Below are positions 11,601 to 25,000 of a stretch of DNA of 50,662 bases, piece after piece. Both the position numbers and the translations under genes were made by a program. Every line of letters begins with the position of its first letter. Within the stretch, counting starts at the first letter, position 1. A model generated the notes under the pieces. It was not told where the DNA came from, searched no databases, and was given only the letters and a program-made list of their open reading frames with translations. This DNA comes from Helochares maculicollis. Lineage: Eukaryota; Arthropoda; Insecta; Coleoptera; Hydrophilidae. The stretch spans positions 1-50,662 of the forward strand of contig JAWQRO010000178.1 in assembly GCA_033557835.1 (NCBI GenBank), read 5' to 3'.

Positions 11601-13321
11601 ATAACTAAAGGCATCCTTTATGACAGAGCAATCCAAAACTTTTAATTCGATCATACTTGTAAATTTAATAAACTATGAGTATATTTTCTCAGCAGATTTC
11701 GTCGCCAAAAATTAATGTTACAACATTATTCATTCTACTTATCTATAATATCAATACCTGTAGTAAGGACAAAAGCAAAAGTAAACATGCATAACGTTTA
11801 AGAGAGATATCCATCTTGGTATCATTGTATTATTCATGAAAGCTTAAAAATAAGCAAAATCAAATGGGTTTGAACTAACAAGGCAAGAGAAGTAAAAACA
11901 AGAGCGCTGGAAAATCCGAGTTCACTGTTTATACAAGCGATTATTTGGGACTAACTGATAGAGAGAGAGACATTGTTAATACTCGTGCTATGAAAAGAGC
12001 TTGTTTATTGAAACTAATTTACATGGCAAAGGTTACCCAACAAAGAATATTATTTTGCATGATTCCAGAAAAACCTGGATTGCCTCAAAATACTCCAATC
12101 GGTAATTTAATAACAGTCCGCTTTCATGCTTTCCTTAATAAAGTATGATTGGTCATACCAATACCTGATATAAAGAATAAAATATTCAAACCGGTTCAAA
12201 ACTGGCCTCAATGCATACCGAAATCAAAATGAAATTCTCGAAGCTAAATTTTATTATTTTTGCATTTATCAATTCCAGTTATTTGTCGCGCTATATACAA
12301 AATATAATGAATACTTCTTAGAAAATCACCGACAGTGAACATGTTTTAAATGACCATAAATAATTACAGCCAAAGGTAAATATGCATGATCCTACTTATG
12401 TAATATTTAAGTAGGTTTAATTTAGCTGCATTCTTTATAGCGAATCGGCGAAGAACGGAGGCGCTCGAGGTTTCATTACTTTGTATAATTATCTACTCAA
12501 GATATTTAGCTATTGTCTAGCTAGAGCAATGTTTAATTACTGTCTTAACGAAAACATCGGTGCGATCAAAGTATGTTTTATACCCCCTGCTTTAATATTT
12601 ACCAAAAAGCAACGCTAGGTGCTTGAACTATCATCTTAGCTACAACACTTCTTGCAAAATAATCTACGAAGGAACCAAGATAAGTTTTAATAATAGATCT
12701 GCGTCATGTGGCTTGAACGTCCTTGTTTCGTTCCAACTTTGATAAACAGTATAGCATGTATGTGTGCATATAGTGTAGAAACGTAGAAAATGCACGACAA
12801 AATTAATTGTATCACTTACTTTTTTGTGCTGTATGACTTGCTCCATTATTTATGATAAAATCCGATTTTACGTGTCCATTTTTCACTGTACCGTTTGTCA
12901 CAACATTTTCAACATCTTTTGCACTAATAGGCACAAGCACTTCACCATTCTTAATAGCTAGTTTCGGCACTGCATTTTCCAAACTCTCCGATTGCTCAAG
13001 AACTGGATTGGTGTACACAAATTGTTTAATAGTCACAGGCCCTTGGTAAACAGTTTTGTTTCCAAAATGGATATCTGAAGAATTTTTCACGCAGATATTC
13101 GAAAACTCGGTGTGCTTATCAGATTCCAAATTTTCAGATAGCACAACCGCTCCATCTGTTTCCATATCATCGCTTTCGGATGAAGATACGTCGTCCTCAT
13201 CGTATTCTGAAGTCCGATCCGCATCACTCGCTGGACCAGAAATCTGGTCTTTGCATTCGTCTGTTCGCTGGCCATCGTAGGAAATATCATCTGACTGCTC
13301 ATTGTTGCATGATGATAGCAT
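5669..13321 (-). CDS. PGRP-LC: PGRP-LC-like receptor with RHIM-like cytoplasmic domain, isoform C (408 aa)
   Basis: Exons 12,820-13,321 (ATG at 13,319-13,321), 7,382-7,570 and 5,669-6,204 join in phase 1. Residues 1-167 are cytoplasmic: an acidic Ser-rich stretch, then a cryptic-RHIM-like segment at about 84-103 (HFGNKTVYQGPVTIKQFVY) of the type that lets PGRP-LC recruit IMD. The second exon gives the single membrane segment (LILLASAIVTVVVTVVTVTA). The third is the PGRP ectodomain: IIPRKQW, IIWHTAT, C-x5-C, WWDIGYNFLIGGDG, HTYGYNNRSIGIAFVG. Trp replaces the first zinc His and Ser the Cys (TTQSPG), as expected for a signalling PGRP. An acceptor at 13,339-13,340 indicates an upstream non-coding exon. 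The phase-1 donor of the first exon also fits the anchor exons of A and B. Confidence 0.82.
7571..12819 (-). other. Large first intron of PGRP-LC isoform C
   Basis: About 5.2 kb between the cytoplasmic exon and the anchor exon. AT-rich with scattered short AT microsatellites (for example near 10,023 and 10,308). I see no PGRP exon, transposase or RNA gene in it; a 67-codon open frame at 11,945-12,148 lacks any recognisable homology or coding signature. Confidence 0.6.
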
Positions 13322-13338
13322 ATCTATATATTAAATAA
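12820..13338 (-). other. PGRP-LC: Shared cytoplasmic first coding exon of the PGRP-LC locus
   Basis: The exon is bounded by a TTTTTAG acceptor (13,339-13,341) and a GTAAGT donor just below 12,820. It carries 17 nt of 5' untranslated sequence and 167 codons. It is the only exon in the locus with a RHIM-like motif (13,013-13,072). It is separated from the nearest anchor exon by about 5.2 kb, and its phase-1 end would permit splicing to the C, B or A anchors, as in the alternatively spliced Drosophila PGRP-LC gene. Confidence 0.75.
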
Positions 13339-16015
13339 CTAAAAAGAGAATTATTTTTGGACAAACTACAGCAAATACTCACTATCTAACTTTTCAAGTT
13401 AGTCGCGCAAATGCGATTTACCATTATGTGCACGCTTCAACAGCTACATACTTTCTGTTTTGTATTAGTTAGTTTATTTCATAAATGTGTTGTCGCAGTG
13501 CGTCATTGATAATGTTTAAAGTATAGGACTGGATGGTTTGCCTTGAACGGATCTCTCGCTATGTTTAGCTACACAAATTTGAACAATAAGCAAAAGAATT
13601 AATATTCGTACGTCGATAGATACCTTACTTATATTCTCGGAACCACAAGGTTTCCATCACTTCCATCCGCAGCTTACTTTTTCAACTGCAATGATACTCA
13701 TCAACTGAATCAAGCTAAATTCAGTTCTGGTTTTTCCACTACGTCATTGCCACTACTTCAATTTGTTTAAGAAAATGAAATTCGCCTATAAATAATTGAC
13801 ATAATAATTGACTATAATTAAGCATTCACCATTGATATTTCGACAAAGCATTATTATATTTTGAGGAATAACCGATACAAATATCCTATTTTGCCATAAA
13901 TTGTTCTCAGCCGATATTTTAAAGCTATTTAATAAAATCATTCGTTATTTCGTGCTGCTTAGAAGCTTAATTGCTCTGATAATATACATTTTCTCTAAAT
14001 TTGCCAATAAAAACTGGTATCATTGGAAAATCTTATATTAGACAACCTAACATAATATTTTACTTCATTGCACCCCGGCATTAGATTGTAATATTTTAAC
14101 CTGCATAAATTATACGTATTAAAAAGTTTGCATGAACTAGTACAAATATAATAGCACATTATTTGTCTACATAAGGTTTATTACCATATACTTAAGTAAA
14201 TAGCATACATCTAATACCAGTTGCCAGTAGTCTGTTACTATTTTTTTGCTGATAGTGAAGAAATATGTCAATTTTATATGTAACTAAATAAAAATTGGCA
14301 ATAAATCGAATATTGAGAATGGTTTAGTGATAAATGTACAGCCTTGTATCGGATAATAGTAAATTCACTCGCCTTAGATTTACATATTACGACATATAGT
14401 ATGTCGAAATTCAAAATTCTCAATAAGCATTGTGTCGCTAATTTTTGGGTCCTTAACTTACACGTATTTAAACAAATGATTGTTACAAATAAATAGTATT
14501 ATACATAGAAACTATACAAACAATACTTACATGGTATCATACAAAGCAATCATACACAGTAATGACCAGATTTCCAAATTTCTAATACTATATATATATA
14601 TATACAATAAGCTACTGCCCAACATATCTGTCCCTATTTTATAACTATTGTTTTGCTCTAGAAGTAGCTAGAACATAAGATAAATACTTTATTCGCACAA
14701 ATTACCATGTTCTACAACTTGAAAACAAGACATGCTTCCAAGTTTGAGCATTTCTGAACACAAAATAAGCTAGAGTACTAGAGTAAATTAACCGCATTGT
14801 TTGCTATAACATATATAATTGTGCATGTGATGACAACGCGGAGAAACCGACAAAGCCAAGAAAGAGAACACGCGACTAACCTTTCTCTTATCTACAAGCG
14901 AAGATAGTATTGCTGAAATAAAAAAACCTCAGACTCTTGTGAATCATTTGATAAAAATCTGGAGTGTCTCCACTCAATATTCCCGAGTATACTGCTTAAA
15001 ATTACCAGTCATTAATAATAATAAAACGAAAAACACCTACATACAATGTCAAAATAAAGTAAACTTTTCAATTTTTATAATTTACTAATGCTTTAATGTA
15101 TATATATTCAACACCTTAGCATGTTAATAATAAATATTTAATTCTATTTCAGAATATAATTAAATAGACTATTTTTAATAAATCTTTATTAAGTAGTAGA
15201 TTTTTATTCCATATCACAAAACCTGGAAATAACCCATCAATTGTACTATCAAAGTGGCAGTAGCTAAGAATAGCTAGCCCTATTTCTCAGGATAAGAAAA
15301 TTCGGCATATAATTAAAATAAAAGAAAATTCCATTTTCGACCAGAGTTTAAATGACATTATAGTGAATTAAAAAAAAACAGCAAATGAAAATCCAAATAA
15401 CTATTAACCACAAAAATTTCAACCTTGCCTATTATTCAAATATAATTCATAATATATATTCAATTCTTAAAAGTCCAGAGCGACTAGAAGGGGACTAGGA
15501 AACTCGGTAAATTGCCATTACCGCACCCAGTAGCTCGTAAAAAATACCGATGTGGTTATTATAATTGCTATCCATACAGCTTTTCTTTCAACACAAGAAT
15601 TAAATCTATAAATGCATTTAACTACACATAAAGCAATTTATTTTATTATTTTTGTCTCAACGACAACGCTCCCAAACGCACATTTCGGACCTACTAGAAA
15701 GCATATGCAGCAATATAATTTTTAGTTACTTCAGCTTTGCAACTGTCGGCACTAGCTCCTGAAGTATTCGCGACAGCTTCGTGCATATGAGTAGATGTAA
15801 AAAAAGTAAACAAAATGCCGTCGGTTTTGACAGAGTTGTAGTTTAGTTTCTTTAACCTTTCATAAATCTATATTCCTATTACTTTAAAAATTGCTTTTTC
15901 ATAAAAGATTAATTTCTAACCTAATCATGTTTATATCCTATAATTTAAAAAGCGTTCTAATTTATTGTGACTGATTTTAACGTGGTTCTGTAGTAGACAG
16001 TAGCGTCTGTTCGTT
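13339..16015. other. Intergenic region between divergent PGRP-LC and Jarid2
   Basis: The two genes are transcribed away from each other, so both promoters and the PGRP-LC 5' non-coding exon should lie here. The interval is AT-rich, with a short (TA)n run near 14,590. I could not place a transcription start or an RNA gene. Confidence 0.5.
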
Positions 16016-19000
16016 ATGGTAGTAAATCGCGCTAATATGAAGCGAAAAAGAAAATCCAATAATGTTAATATTTTGCTTGATGAAAGTCCAAAAAGGTAGG
16101 TATTACTTAAAAATAGTTACTAATCAAAATTTATAGGGTTTCTTTGTTAGAACTTGTGAATTAAATTATTCGATTTAGTCGAAAATATAAGTGCAGAATT
16201 GATATTCTTGTGATTTATAAATCCTAAATAACTCCCAATCAACAGTTTCATACATATAAAAAAATAAAATAATAAAACGGTCTACACTAAATTTTTTTGA
16301 AAAATATAGCATAATTAAAACGATTTGTATATGTCTATTTACAAAGTGCAACTTCCTTAAATATATAGTTAATACATATTTGAGTGTATTATATTTTTAA
16401 CAGTTTAAAATTTCATCTATAGTATATATTTTAAAATATGAATATCTAATTGCAATCTTAAATAATAAGTTTTGTTATGCAAAAATATTTTAAATTAACC
16501 CATTAAACAAAACAATATTCTTCTAATTTATCAATGTCTCTCTTATTAATACTATGAATTTATATTAATTAGTGTGCCAAAACATTGATAACAGATTTAC
16601 TAGTAGTTTAAACATTCATGCAAATATCCGGTTCAGATTTCTTAAATATTTCAACACATAAATTACTCATAGCAATAAATATTGTAACAAACCTTTTTCA
16701 TTTATCTTATTTTACGTAATATACAGCAACTGCATATAGCTAGAGCTATAGGATTCTAGTAACAGCACTTTTACATGTTTTTCCAGGACTAAAGTGCAAG
16801 CTCAAAGAAAATTTGCACAAGGATCGAACGTAAATAGTCCAGTTTTAACGCCTATTGAAGAAATTGAAACACAAGAAAGAAGGGATGTCTTCCCAGAACC
16901 ACAAGAACTATTACCAAACGTGAAAAGACCAAACACAGAAGATTTCCTCACCTTCTTGTGCTTCAGAGGGACGCCTATCTTACCACCAAGTTTGAATTTC
17001 TTCAACACTGCTTCCATGGTAGATTCCAGGATTCAACCAAGTGAACCTCTGAATCTGCCGACAAGACCAAGTCCTATTGCCACCGGAATCACAGCTAGTT
17101 CGAGTTCCCCTAACTCTAGACCGTTTATTGCATTCGGAGTTCGCAAAAGAGCAGACCCAATAGTCATTAGCAAACAAATGGATAGAAAGCGAAGACATGC
17201 GCTTGCATTACAGGCATTGAGAAGGAAATATCAAGAGCAAAAAATGGCTAAAATAAGAGCCATCACTATCAGTAAACTGTCTGAAAAAGTGAACACAACT
17301 AAAAATGTTGTCACCAAGGACTTGGTCCGTACCAGATCCATTACACGGACAGAAGCTATTACTACAAAGAAAAAAATAACTCAAAAGTCCAAAGTAAAAG
17401 TTGTTTCTACAAAACATCTAAAAGTAACTACAAAAACGACTATGAAAAATCCAATGAAAGGTAAAATACAGCCAAAAATGTGCTTAAGAAGCTTTCGTGG
17501 AAGGTTTGTGCATAGTGAACTATCTGTAAAATGTCCTAAGAAAAAACCAAATCGGCCTGCTCAGAAAGTTGCAATATCTAAGAAGAATAGCGAGGAAAGT
17601 TCCTCAGAGTTTTCATCAGATGATGATGTTCCTCTTGTTAAGTCAGTTAGAAGAATAAAACCAGTACCTCGATTTGCAGGTGTTAAGGTGGCAAAAAAAT
17701 CCGCAGCTGGGCCAAAAACACCTGCTGACTTGAAGTGAGTATATTACTTATATTACAATTGCATTTGGTATTAATGTTTTATGTTACATTATATTTCATC
17801 TCTTAACTTGAGTATTACATTTAAAAAAAAATAATATCAAATGATATTTCTAAATTCATAAAACTATACAAATTGAATTGGCAGTGTAACAATCTCTACT
17901 TTGCTTTAAATTTCTTAATACTTCTATATTAGATACATAACTATTTAATGAAAAACTGTTTGTAATCAAGTATGTAATCACTCGTTGCTTTTCTGATAAA
18001 TTTAGTAAAATACTTAAATCGTTTTGTTAGTTCCAGATTAACACGTTCTGCTGGTTTAAATACTAAACAAGTGACTTATCCTATTAAAGTAAACCGAAAA
18101 TTAATACTAAAAACAAATCTTCGGCCTCGAAAAACCATACACCGGAAATCAATTAGCCAAACTAATACCATTCAAGAAAAAATGAGGACACGCACTCAAC
18201 TAATTACTGAGGTATCAAGAGTAAAGCGAACATTCACCAAGAGAGTTGAAATAAGCAAAAAATCTAATATGCCTGAAAGAACCAAAACAAATGAGAAAAT
18301 AAAAAATGTGAGAAAGGATACTACAGAAATAGAAACCCGAAGCAAAGCGAAGAATTTACAAGGAAAGCCAATAAAGACCATTTCAATTAAAAAGAAAATT
18401 CCAAATACTGTAAGTGATGCCAAAACTAAAGATCGCAAGAGAATAGGAAATATTCAGAATGCAGTTAAAGAAAAGCTAAAACCAGTCGAAACTGCAGGCG
18501 TAAAAAGTAAAACTAAACCAAATAAAACAGAAGTAAAATCTAAATTCAAACCAAAAATGCAGATCGAAGTTGATGTGGGAACGAGTGATGAAGAAAATAG
18601 ACCGAAAATTGGGAAAAGGACAATTGCAAGTAAAACTCTAGTGGAAAATAAAGAAACAGTATCTAAAGTAAATAATGAAAAATCGAAAGTGACTAAGAAA
18701 CTTCATTCAAGTGATAAATTAACTAAAGAAAGCGTGCTTAGAAAGAAATCGATGGACATTAAGAAACCAACAAAAGGTATTATTGCAGAATCAAGGAAAA
18801 AGGGGGATGAGACTACAAAACCAACAAAAGATAAAATCAAAACTGTCACCACCCCTAAAACTGAAGTTGAAGCCAAGAATTCAAAAAAAGAAAGCAAAGG
18901 AACAAAGGAAAATAATTTAAGCAGTTCCAAGAAAGAAGCAAAATGTGATATTAAAAAACCTGATAATTTAGGCAAACAAGATGTGGAAATAATTATAAAA

Positions 19001-22000
19001 GACTTAAATGGTTGTAATGAAACAATTTGTGATCCAACAAACAACACAGAGCAAGTACAAAATAGTATCAAAAATGAAGTAAACGATGATCTTCAGCAAA
19101 CTATAAAACAAGAGGGCATTAAAGCTGTAGACAAACCAAGTATGGTTGAAAATTCAGAAACTAAATTTACAAGCATTGATATAAAACAAGAAGTAAAAGA
19201 AAGTAAGGACAATTTACTTTTCAATGAAAATGCAGATAAAGGCTCTAATTCCCAAATTACATATGAGCATAATATTTTAAATTTGAACAGTGATGTGCCA
19301 AATAAAAAGACTGTAAATAAACCAAATTCAGAAATACAAACAAGCGATCTTGCCAATATTTCAAAAACAGAAGGAGCAATGTTAAAAGAGTGTGTGGCAA
19401 AAATTGCTGATATTAAAAAAGTTGAAACAGTCAACAAACAAACAGTAGGATCAGCAAATATCGAAATAGAAGATAAAGAAAAGTTAAGAGCTGCTAATAG
19501 TGAACAGATAAAAACAACAGACAAGGTAAAATTAGTAACTTCAGATAATAAAAAATTAAAAGCTACACATAATGAAAAATCAAAATCAACAATTGAAGAT
19601 AACATAAAAACAGCAGATGTTGGAAAATCAAAAACAGAAACTAAAGATACAAAGAAAGGAATCCATGATGATAAATTATTAACCACAGACAAACAAAAGT
19701 TACAAGCAGATGAAGAACAAAGTACCACAACAGTTAAAGCTGCTGATAAAGGAATATTAAAAATAGTGGACCATGAACAGATCAAAGCGACAGTTAGTGA
19801 AAAGGTAAAATCTGCAGGGAAAGAAAAATTAAAAATTGCAAACCAAGAACAGATCAAATCAATAACTAATGAAAAAGTAAAAACTGCAGATAAAGGAAAA
19901 TTAAAAATTGCCGACCAAGAACAAATCAAATCAACAGGTAATGAAAACGGAAAAACTGCAGATAATGAAAAATTAAAAATTGCTGACCAAGAAAAAATCA
20001 AAGCAACAACTACTGAAAAGGTAAAGATTGCAGATAAAGGAAAACTAAAAGCAGCAGATAAAGAAAAATTTAAAGTATTATCAAATGTTCCAAACAAAAT
20101 GGATGTTGAAAACATTGACAAAAAGAATCCAGAACAATTAAAGCCACCAAAACCAGGAAAGGAAGCTTCAAAAGAAATTGAACTGCACACTGCGAGAAAA
20201 GATTTACTTAGTACATGCGTTGGAATCAACATAGAAGATAGAACTAAACAAATAGGAAATACTTCTGATAAAAAATCAGATGAGGATATGGCTAGTGGCT
20301 TCTCGCCAAAGAGAGACAAACCCAAGATACTGCCCAAAGTTACAAGAAATAAAATCGAAAAAATGCCGGCTAAACCTATTTCTCAAAGACCCACTAGAAA
20401 AACAAAAGAAGCTGCAGCGATTTATATGGAAATTTTAAGCCATAAATTAGTTCATGAAACAGAAATTGATGAAGATGATGAATCAATTGACAGCTTTCCA
20501 GAATTACCTAATGTAAGACGAACTGAACAAAGGGAAAATGAACTTAAAGCTATTGCAAGAAACAAATCGTTGGAGCAGAAAGATATCAAGGAATCTGAAG
20601 CGAAACAAGAGCCGCCAAAACCATTAAGCATAAAAGACTTATCAGAAAATGATTACCAAATGAGCGAGTTGGTGTCCGGAGCGCTTCAACTTGTTGCTGA
20701 AAAATTATCTATGGATAAAAATTCACAATGGGCAAAGTGTAAACAACCCCAAATAAAAACGCCAAAGGTGGAACCTAAAAAAGAACTTCCTAAGAGGAAT
20801 CTCAAAAGCCCTGAACAATCATCCAGCGAAGCGGAAGAGAAAAAATTGATTCCTAAAAAAAGATTGAAGCCTAAAGATGATGTTAAAAAAGAAGATATAA
20901 TAAATAAAATTACACTTCCACCTGCAATTCCTAACCCCGTTATCCAAACCGATGTAAAAACCAAACCTTATGCGACAAAAAAGAAAATTGTGGATGCATC
21001 ATCAGATTCAGAAGAATCAACAACTTCAGAAGTCATTGATACCTCACCAGGTAAACGCCCAAAACCATTGAGACCCAAACATCATAGAGAAAGCTTTAGT
21101 GATTCCGATGAAGAACCTCTTTCTAAATTAACAAATAAATCAAATGTTTCCAGTACTGTTAAAATTGACATATGTGAAACTGATAAAAAAAGTAAAGTTG
21201 ATATTCCAAATGTACCTAAAAGAGTAAAACCTATTAAAGAGATTGAAAATAAAACTGACAGCATAAAAGATGATAAGGGATTAAAGAGGAAGTCGGAAGA
21301 GAAAGAGATGCCAACTTATTCAGGAAAACGTGAAAAACGTGAATGTGCTAAAAGGCCACAAAACTACCTCACTATGTTCTCATCTTCAGATGATGAAGAG
21401 AAGCTGTTTCTAGGGTTTAGTAAATGTGAACCAAAGGCGATGAAAAGCTCTAATACCCAAGAAAATAAATGTGGGCATGAATCTCCCTCTTATGATTTAT
21501 TATGTAAAGATGTAGGGAGGCGTTTTGGAAAAGGGAAAGTTAATATGTCAACTGAACAAATTGAACAGTGGTTGCAAGACAGTGAAAAGGCTGGAATTGG
21601 TGTAAAAAATGAAAATGATGCCATGTTAAAATTTGGGGAAAAGATCCCAATGGAAGTCACTTTAAATTCTTTAGAGAATGTTATTAGTAAAAATACTACC
21701 CCTTCAGAATTCCCCGAGGAACCACTTAATCTTAGTCCTAACCAAAAAGAAGTAAAAAAGGAGGCAAAAAGAGAGGAGATTAGTGGAGAGGAAACAACTA
21801 TTACAAAAACTACAGCAAAGCCACAATCGAATGAAAGAAAAACCATTTTTAGGAAAGAAAAGAAATTCTCCCTGCCTAATGTAAATGCTTTTTCAGCAAA
21901 TAATGAGAGCAGTGTTTATGCTTTTGAAGCAGACAATGAAGATTCTATTAGTACACCTTTTAGAAGGCCGTCACGAAGACCATCAAGTACAGCAACTTCA

Positions 22001-25000
22001 AAATCAGAAGATGATATGTGCAAATTGGATGACTCTTTAAAACTTGCAGGTTTGTTTATTATATTAAGAACCATTCCTAACTGAAAACTAAATTTAGATT
22101 TATTACTTTTTTTGTGTAAAAATACTATATCCAAATTCAATTGCCTAATTTTTAGAATACATCTAGTAGACTAACCTGAATTTTAATTGATACTTTCATA
22201 AACTCATTGAAAAGTAGTAATTTTATCATTAAATTGAAATTTTTTTCTTTAGGTAAATTTAGACCTCCACCTATTCTAAAAGCAGATTCTAAGATGTGCA
22301 AATCTGATATACTTATAAGTGATGATTCCAACAGTAATAATATGGACACTGAAGATGCTACAAAATCAACAAATAAACATGCTAATAAAATCTTGAGTGA
22401 TAAAGATACATCCCAAAAAATAGTAACAAAATCAAAAAGCCCTGTAGAACCAATTGCATCGGCTATGTTTCCCCCATTAAATACAAATCAGAAAATTAAA
22501 AGCGACCAGAAGGCTTCCAGGATGAATGTTGCTTCTAAATGTTACGATAAATTTGACTCGGCTGATGAATTTAAATATAAAGTGCCTAGTTCTCCTAGTG
22601 CTAGTTCTTCTTCTAGTGCAAATGTTTATAATAAAAGATCGGCACCGAAACCACGAATCCGCCAGCTAGAATTTTGCACTCCTGTGAACAGTACTGAATT
22701 TCCTAGTCAGCAGTCTACACCTCAAATGGTAGAAGCACCCGTTTTCCACCCTACTGAAAAGGAGTTTCAAGATCCTATCGAGTATATAGAGAAAATCAGA
22801 AGTAGGGCAGAAAAGTTTGGAATTTGTAGAATCGTTCCACCTCCAAATTTCAAACCAGAATGCAAAGTGTCCGATGATATGCGATTTACATCTTACAATC
22901 AATATGTAAATAAAATGTTGCATAGGTGGGGGCCAAACTTTAAGGAATTTATGGCCATTAAGAAATATTTGAAGACGCAAAGTATAACTTTGAATCAATC
23001 TCCTTGGGTAAGTAATGTCCGTATTTTTTAGGAGTTTTGTCAGATTGTGTAACCTTATCTTAAACTTAAATTTATGTACTTCAGGGTATCGCCAAAATAT
23101 ATTGTCGTAACTTATTGTAATACAGAACTGGACATATTGTCAAGTTCCTACTTTCGTATACTTACACATTTTATTTATTTGTAGATTGGAGGAATGGAAA
23201 TAGACTTGCCAAGACTATACCAAACTGTTCAAACATTAGGAGGCTTGAAGGAAGTGATTGAGAAAAAGAAGTGGCCTAAGGTTTCAGATTTTATGAAAAT
23301 TCCCAAATCGGCACAAGACAGGGTTACAAAACTAGATGATATTTATTGCAAATATTTACTTCCTTATGATACACTATCACCAGGTATTTTTATATTAGTA
23401 GAACATTTTTAGTAATTAACAATACAGTCAAGTAGTATTTCTATAATAAGCAATTGGTGGAATTTATTCTATATTTGAATAAGAAAATGTTTAAGTATAT
23501 TTAAATGTAATGTAATATAACACAAAGTAAACAAAACTATGTCAAAATTCCGTCCTTAAATATTAGGAATTCATTCTCGTTTTCATTTTAGCCGAACGGG
23601 AAAAATTATTTGATGAAGTAGAAACAGATTGGGCAAAGCGAGAATCAAAGACATTACTAATAGCACAACAGAAGCTAGACAAAAAAGAATCTAGTCCTCA
23701 AAATTCAGATACAGATTCCGACGACGAATGGGAAGAGTGCATTGTGAAAGGAAGAAATATGGCATTAAATGCCTTTTACAGGATAGCTCGAAATACAATG
23801 AGTATGTGGTTCAAAACTCCAGAACCACCACCGCAAGAGGTAATTTTAAATGCAAATATACATTCACTATTTTGACTATTTAAAATATTCATCACAGGTT
23901 GAGCAAGAATTTTGGAAGCATGTCACGTTGAAGCAAAATCACATATGTGTTCATTCTGGCTCAATTGATTCAGGAAGCTGGGGCTATGGGTTTGCTGTTT
24001 CAAAGAATAGTCCATTTGCTAGGCATGCTTGGAATCTTAAAGTATTAACTAATAACAGTGGGTCAGTTTTAAGATCTATGGGACCAATTATGGGTATGCT
24101 ACATTTGTACTTATTTCTACATTTATTGAATTATTTTGTAATTATGGCTTACCTTGTAGGGGTTACAGTTCCTACTCTCCATGTAGGCATGGTATTCAGT
24201 ACATGTTGCTGGTATAGAGATCCTCATGGGCTACCTTGGATTGAATATTTACATACCGGAGGACGAAAAATCTGGTATGGAATACCTGATTCAATGAGTG
24301 AAACGTTTCACACTGCGATATTAAAATTAGTGCCAAATTACTGCCGAAATAAATCCATTTGGCTACCATCTGATACTGTAATGATCCCACCCAATCTATT
24401 AATAGACAATGGAGTATCATTGTGTAGAACTGTGCAAGAACCAGGTCAATATGTAGTCATATTCCCAAAAGTATTTTCCTCAAGCGTGAGTACAGGCTAT
24501 GTAGTGTCTGAAAGTGTTTACATAGCTCCTCCGTGGTGGTTACAAAATGCACAAAGTGTCTTTAACGAACTCAGAAGTAATTGTGAGCCTTCAATGTTCT
24601 CTTTCGATCGACTATTGATTAGCATTGCTTTGGACAATCGATCGAATGTGGATGTTTTGAAACAGATACAACCGGCGATTAAAACCTTATGCGAGCGAGA
24701 AAAACAATCTAGAGAGAAAATTAGGGGAATGGGTGTCACTGATATGGAGAAATTACCCATGCCAGATGCACCAGGCGCTCGAAAACGGAAAAAACTGCAA
24801 GGAGGGGAAGGCGATTTCGAATGTGAAGTGTGTAGGATGAACTTATTTGTTACACTGGTAAGACATTTGATTCAGAACACCTAAATATCTCGTAACAACA
24901 AATGAATGTCTTTCAAAGCAACTTTGATCTTAATCATTTTTTGAAAATCTATTACAAAAAATAATTTAGTAATTTGATAATTTTGAATCATCTACATGTT

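Noticed and set aside
11945..12148. A 67-codon plus-strand frame in the PGRP-LC intron
   Set aside because: No homology recognised and no plausible splice partners; AT-rich chance frame.
19093..20337. A 414-codon minus-strand open frame
   Set aside because: It is the antisense of the Lys-rich repeat part of Jarid2 exon 3; codons for Lys and Glu read backwards give Phe, Leu and Ser, producing a fake hydrophobic protein.
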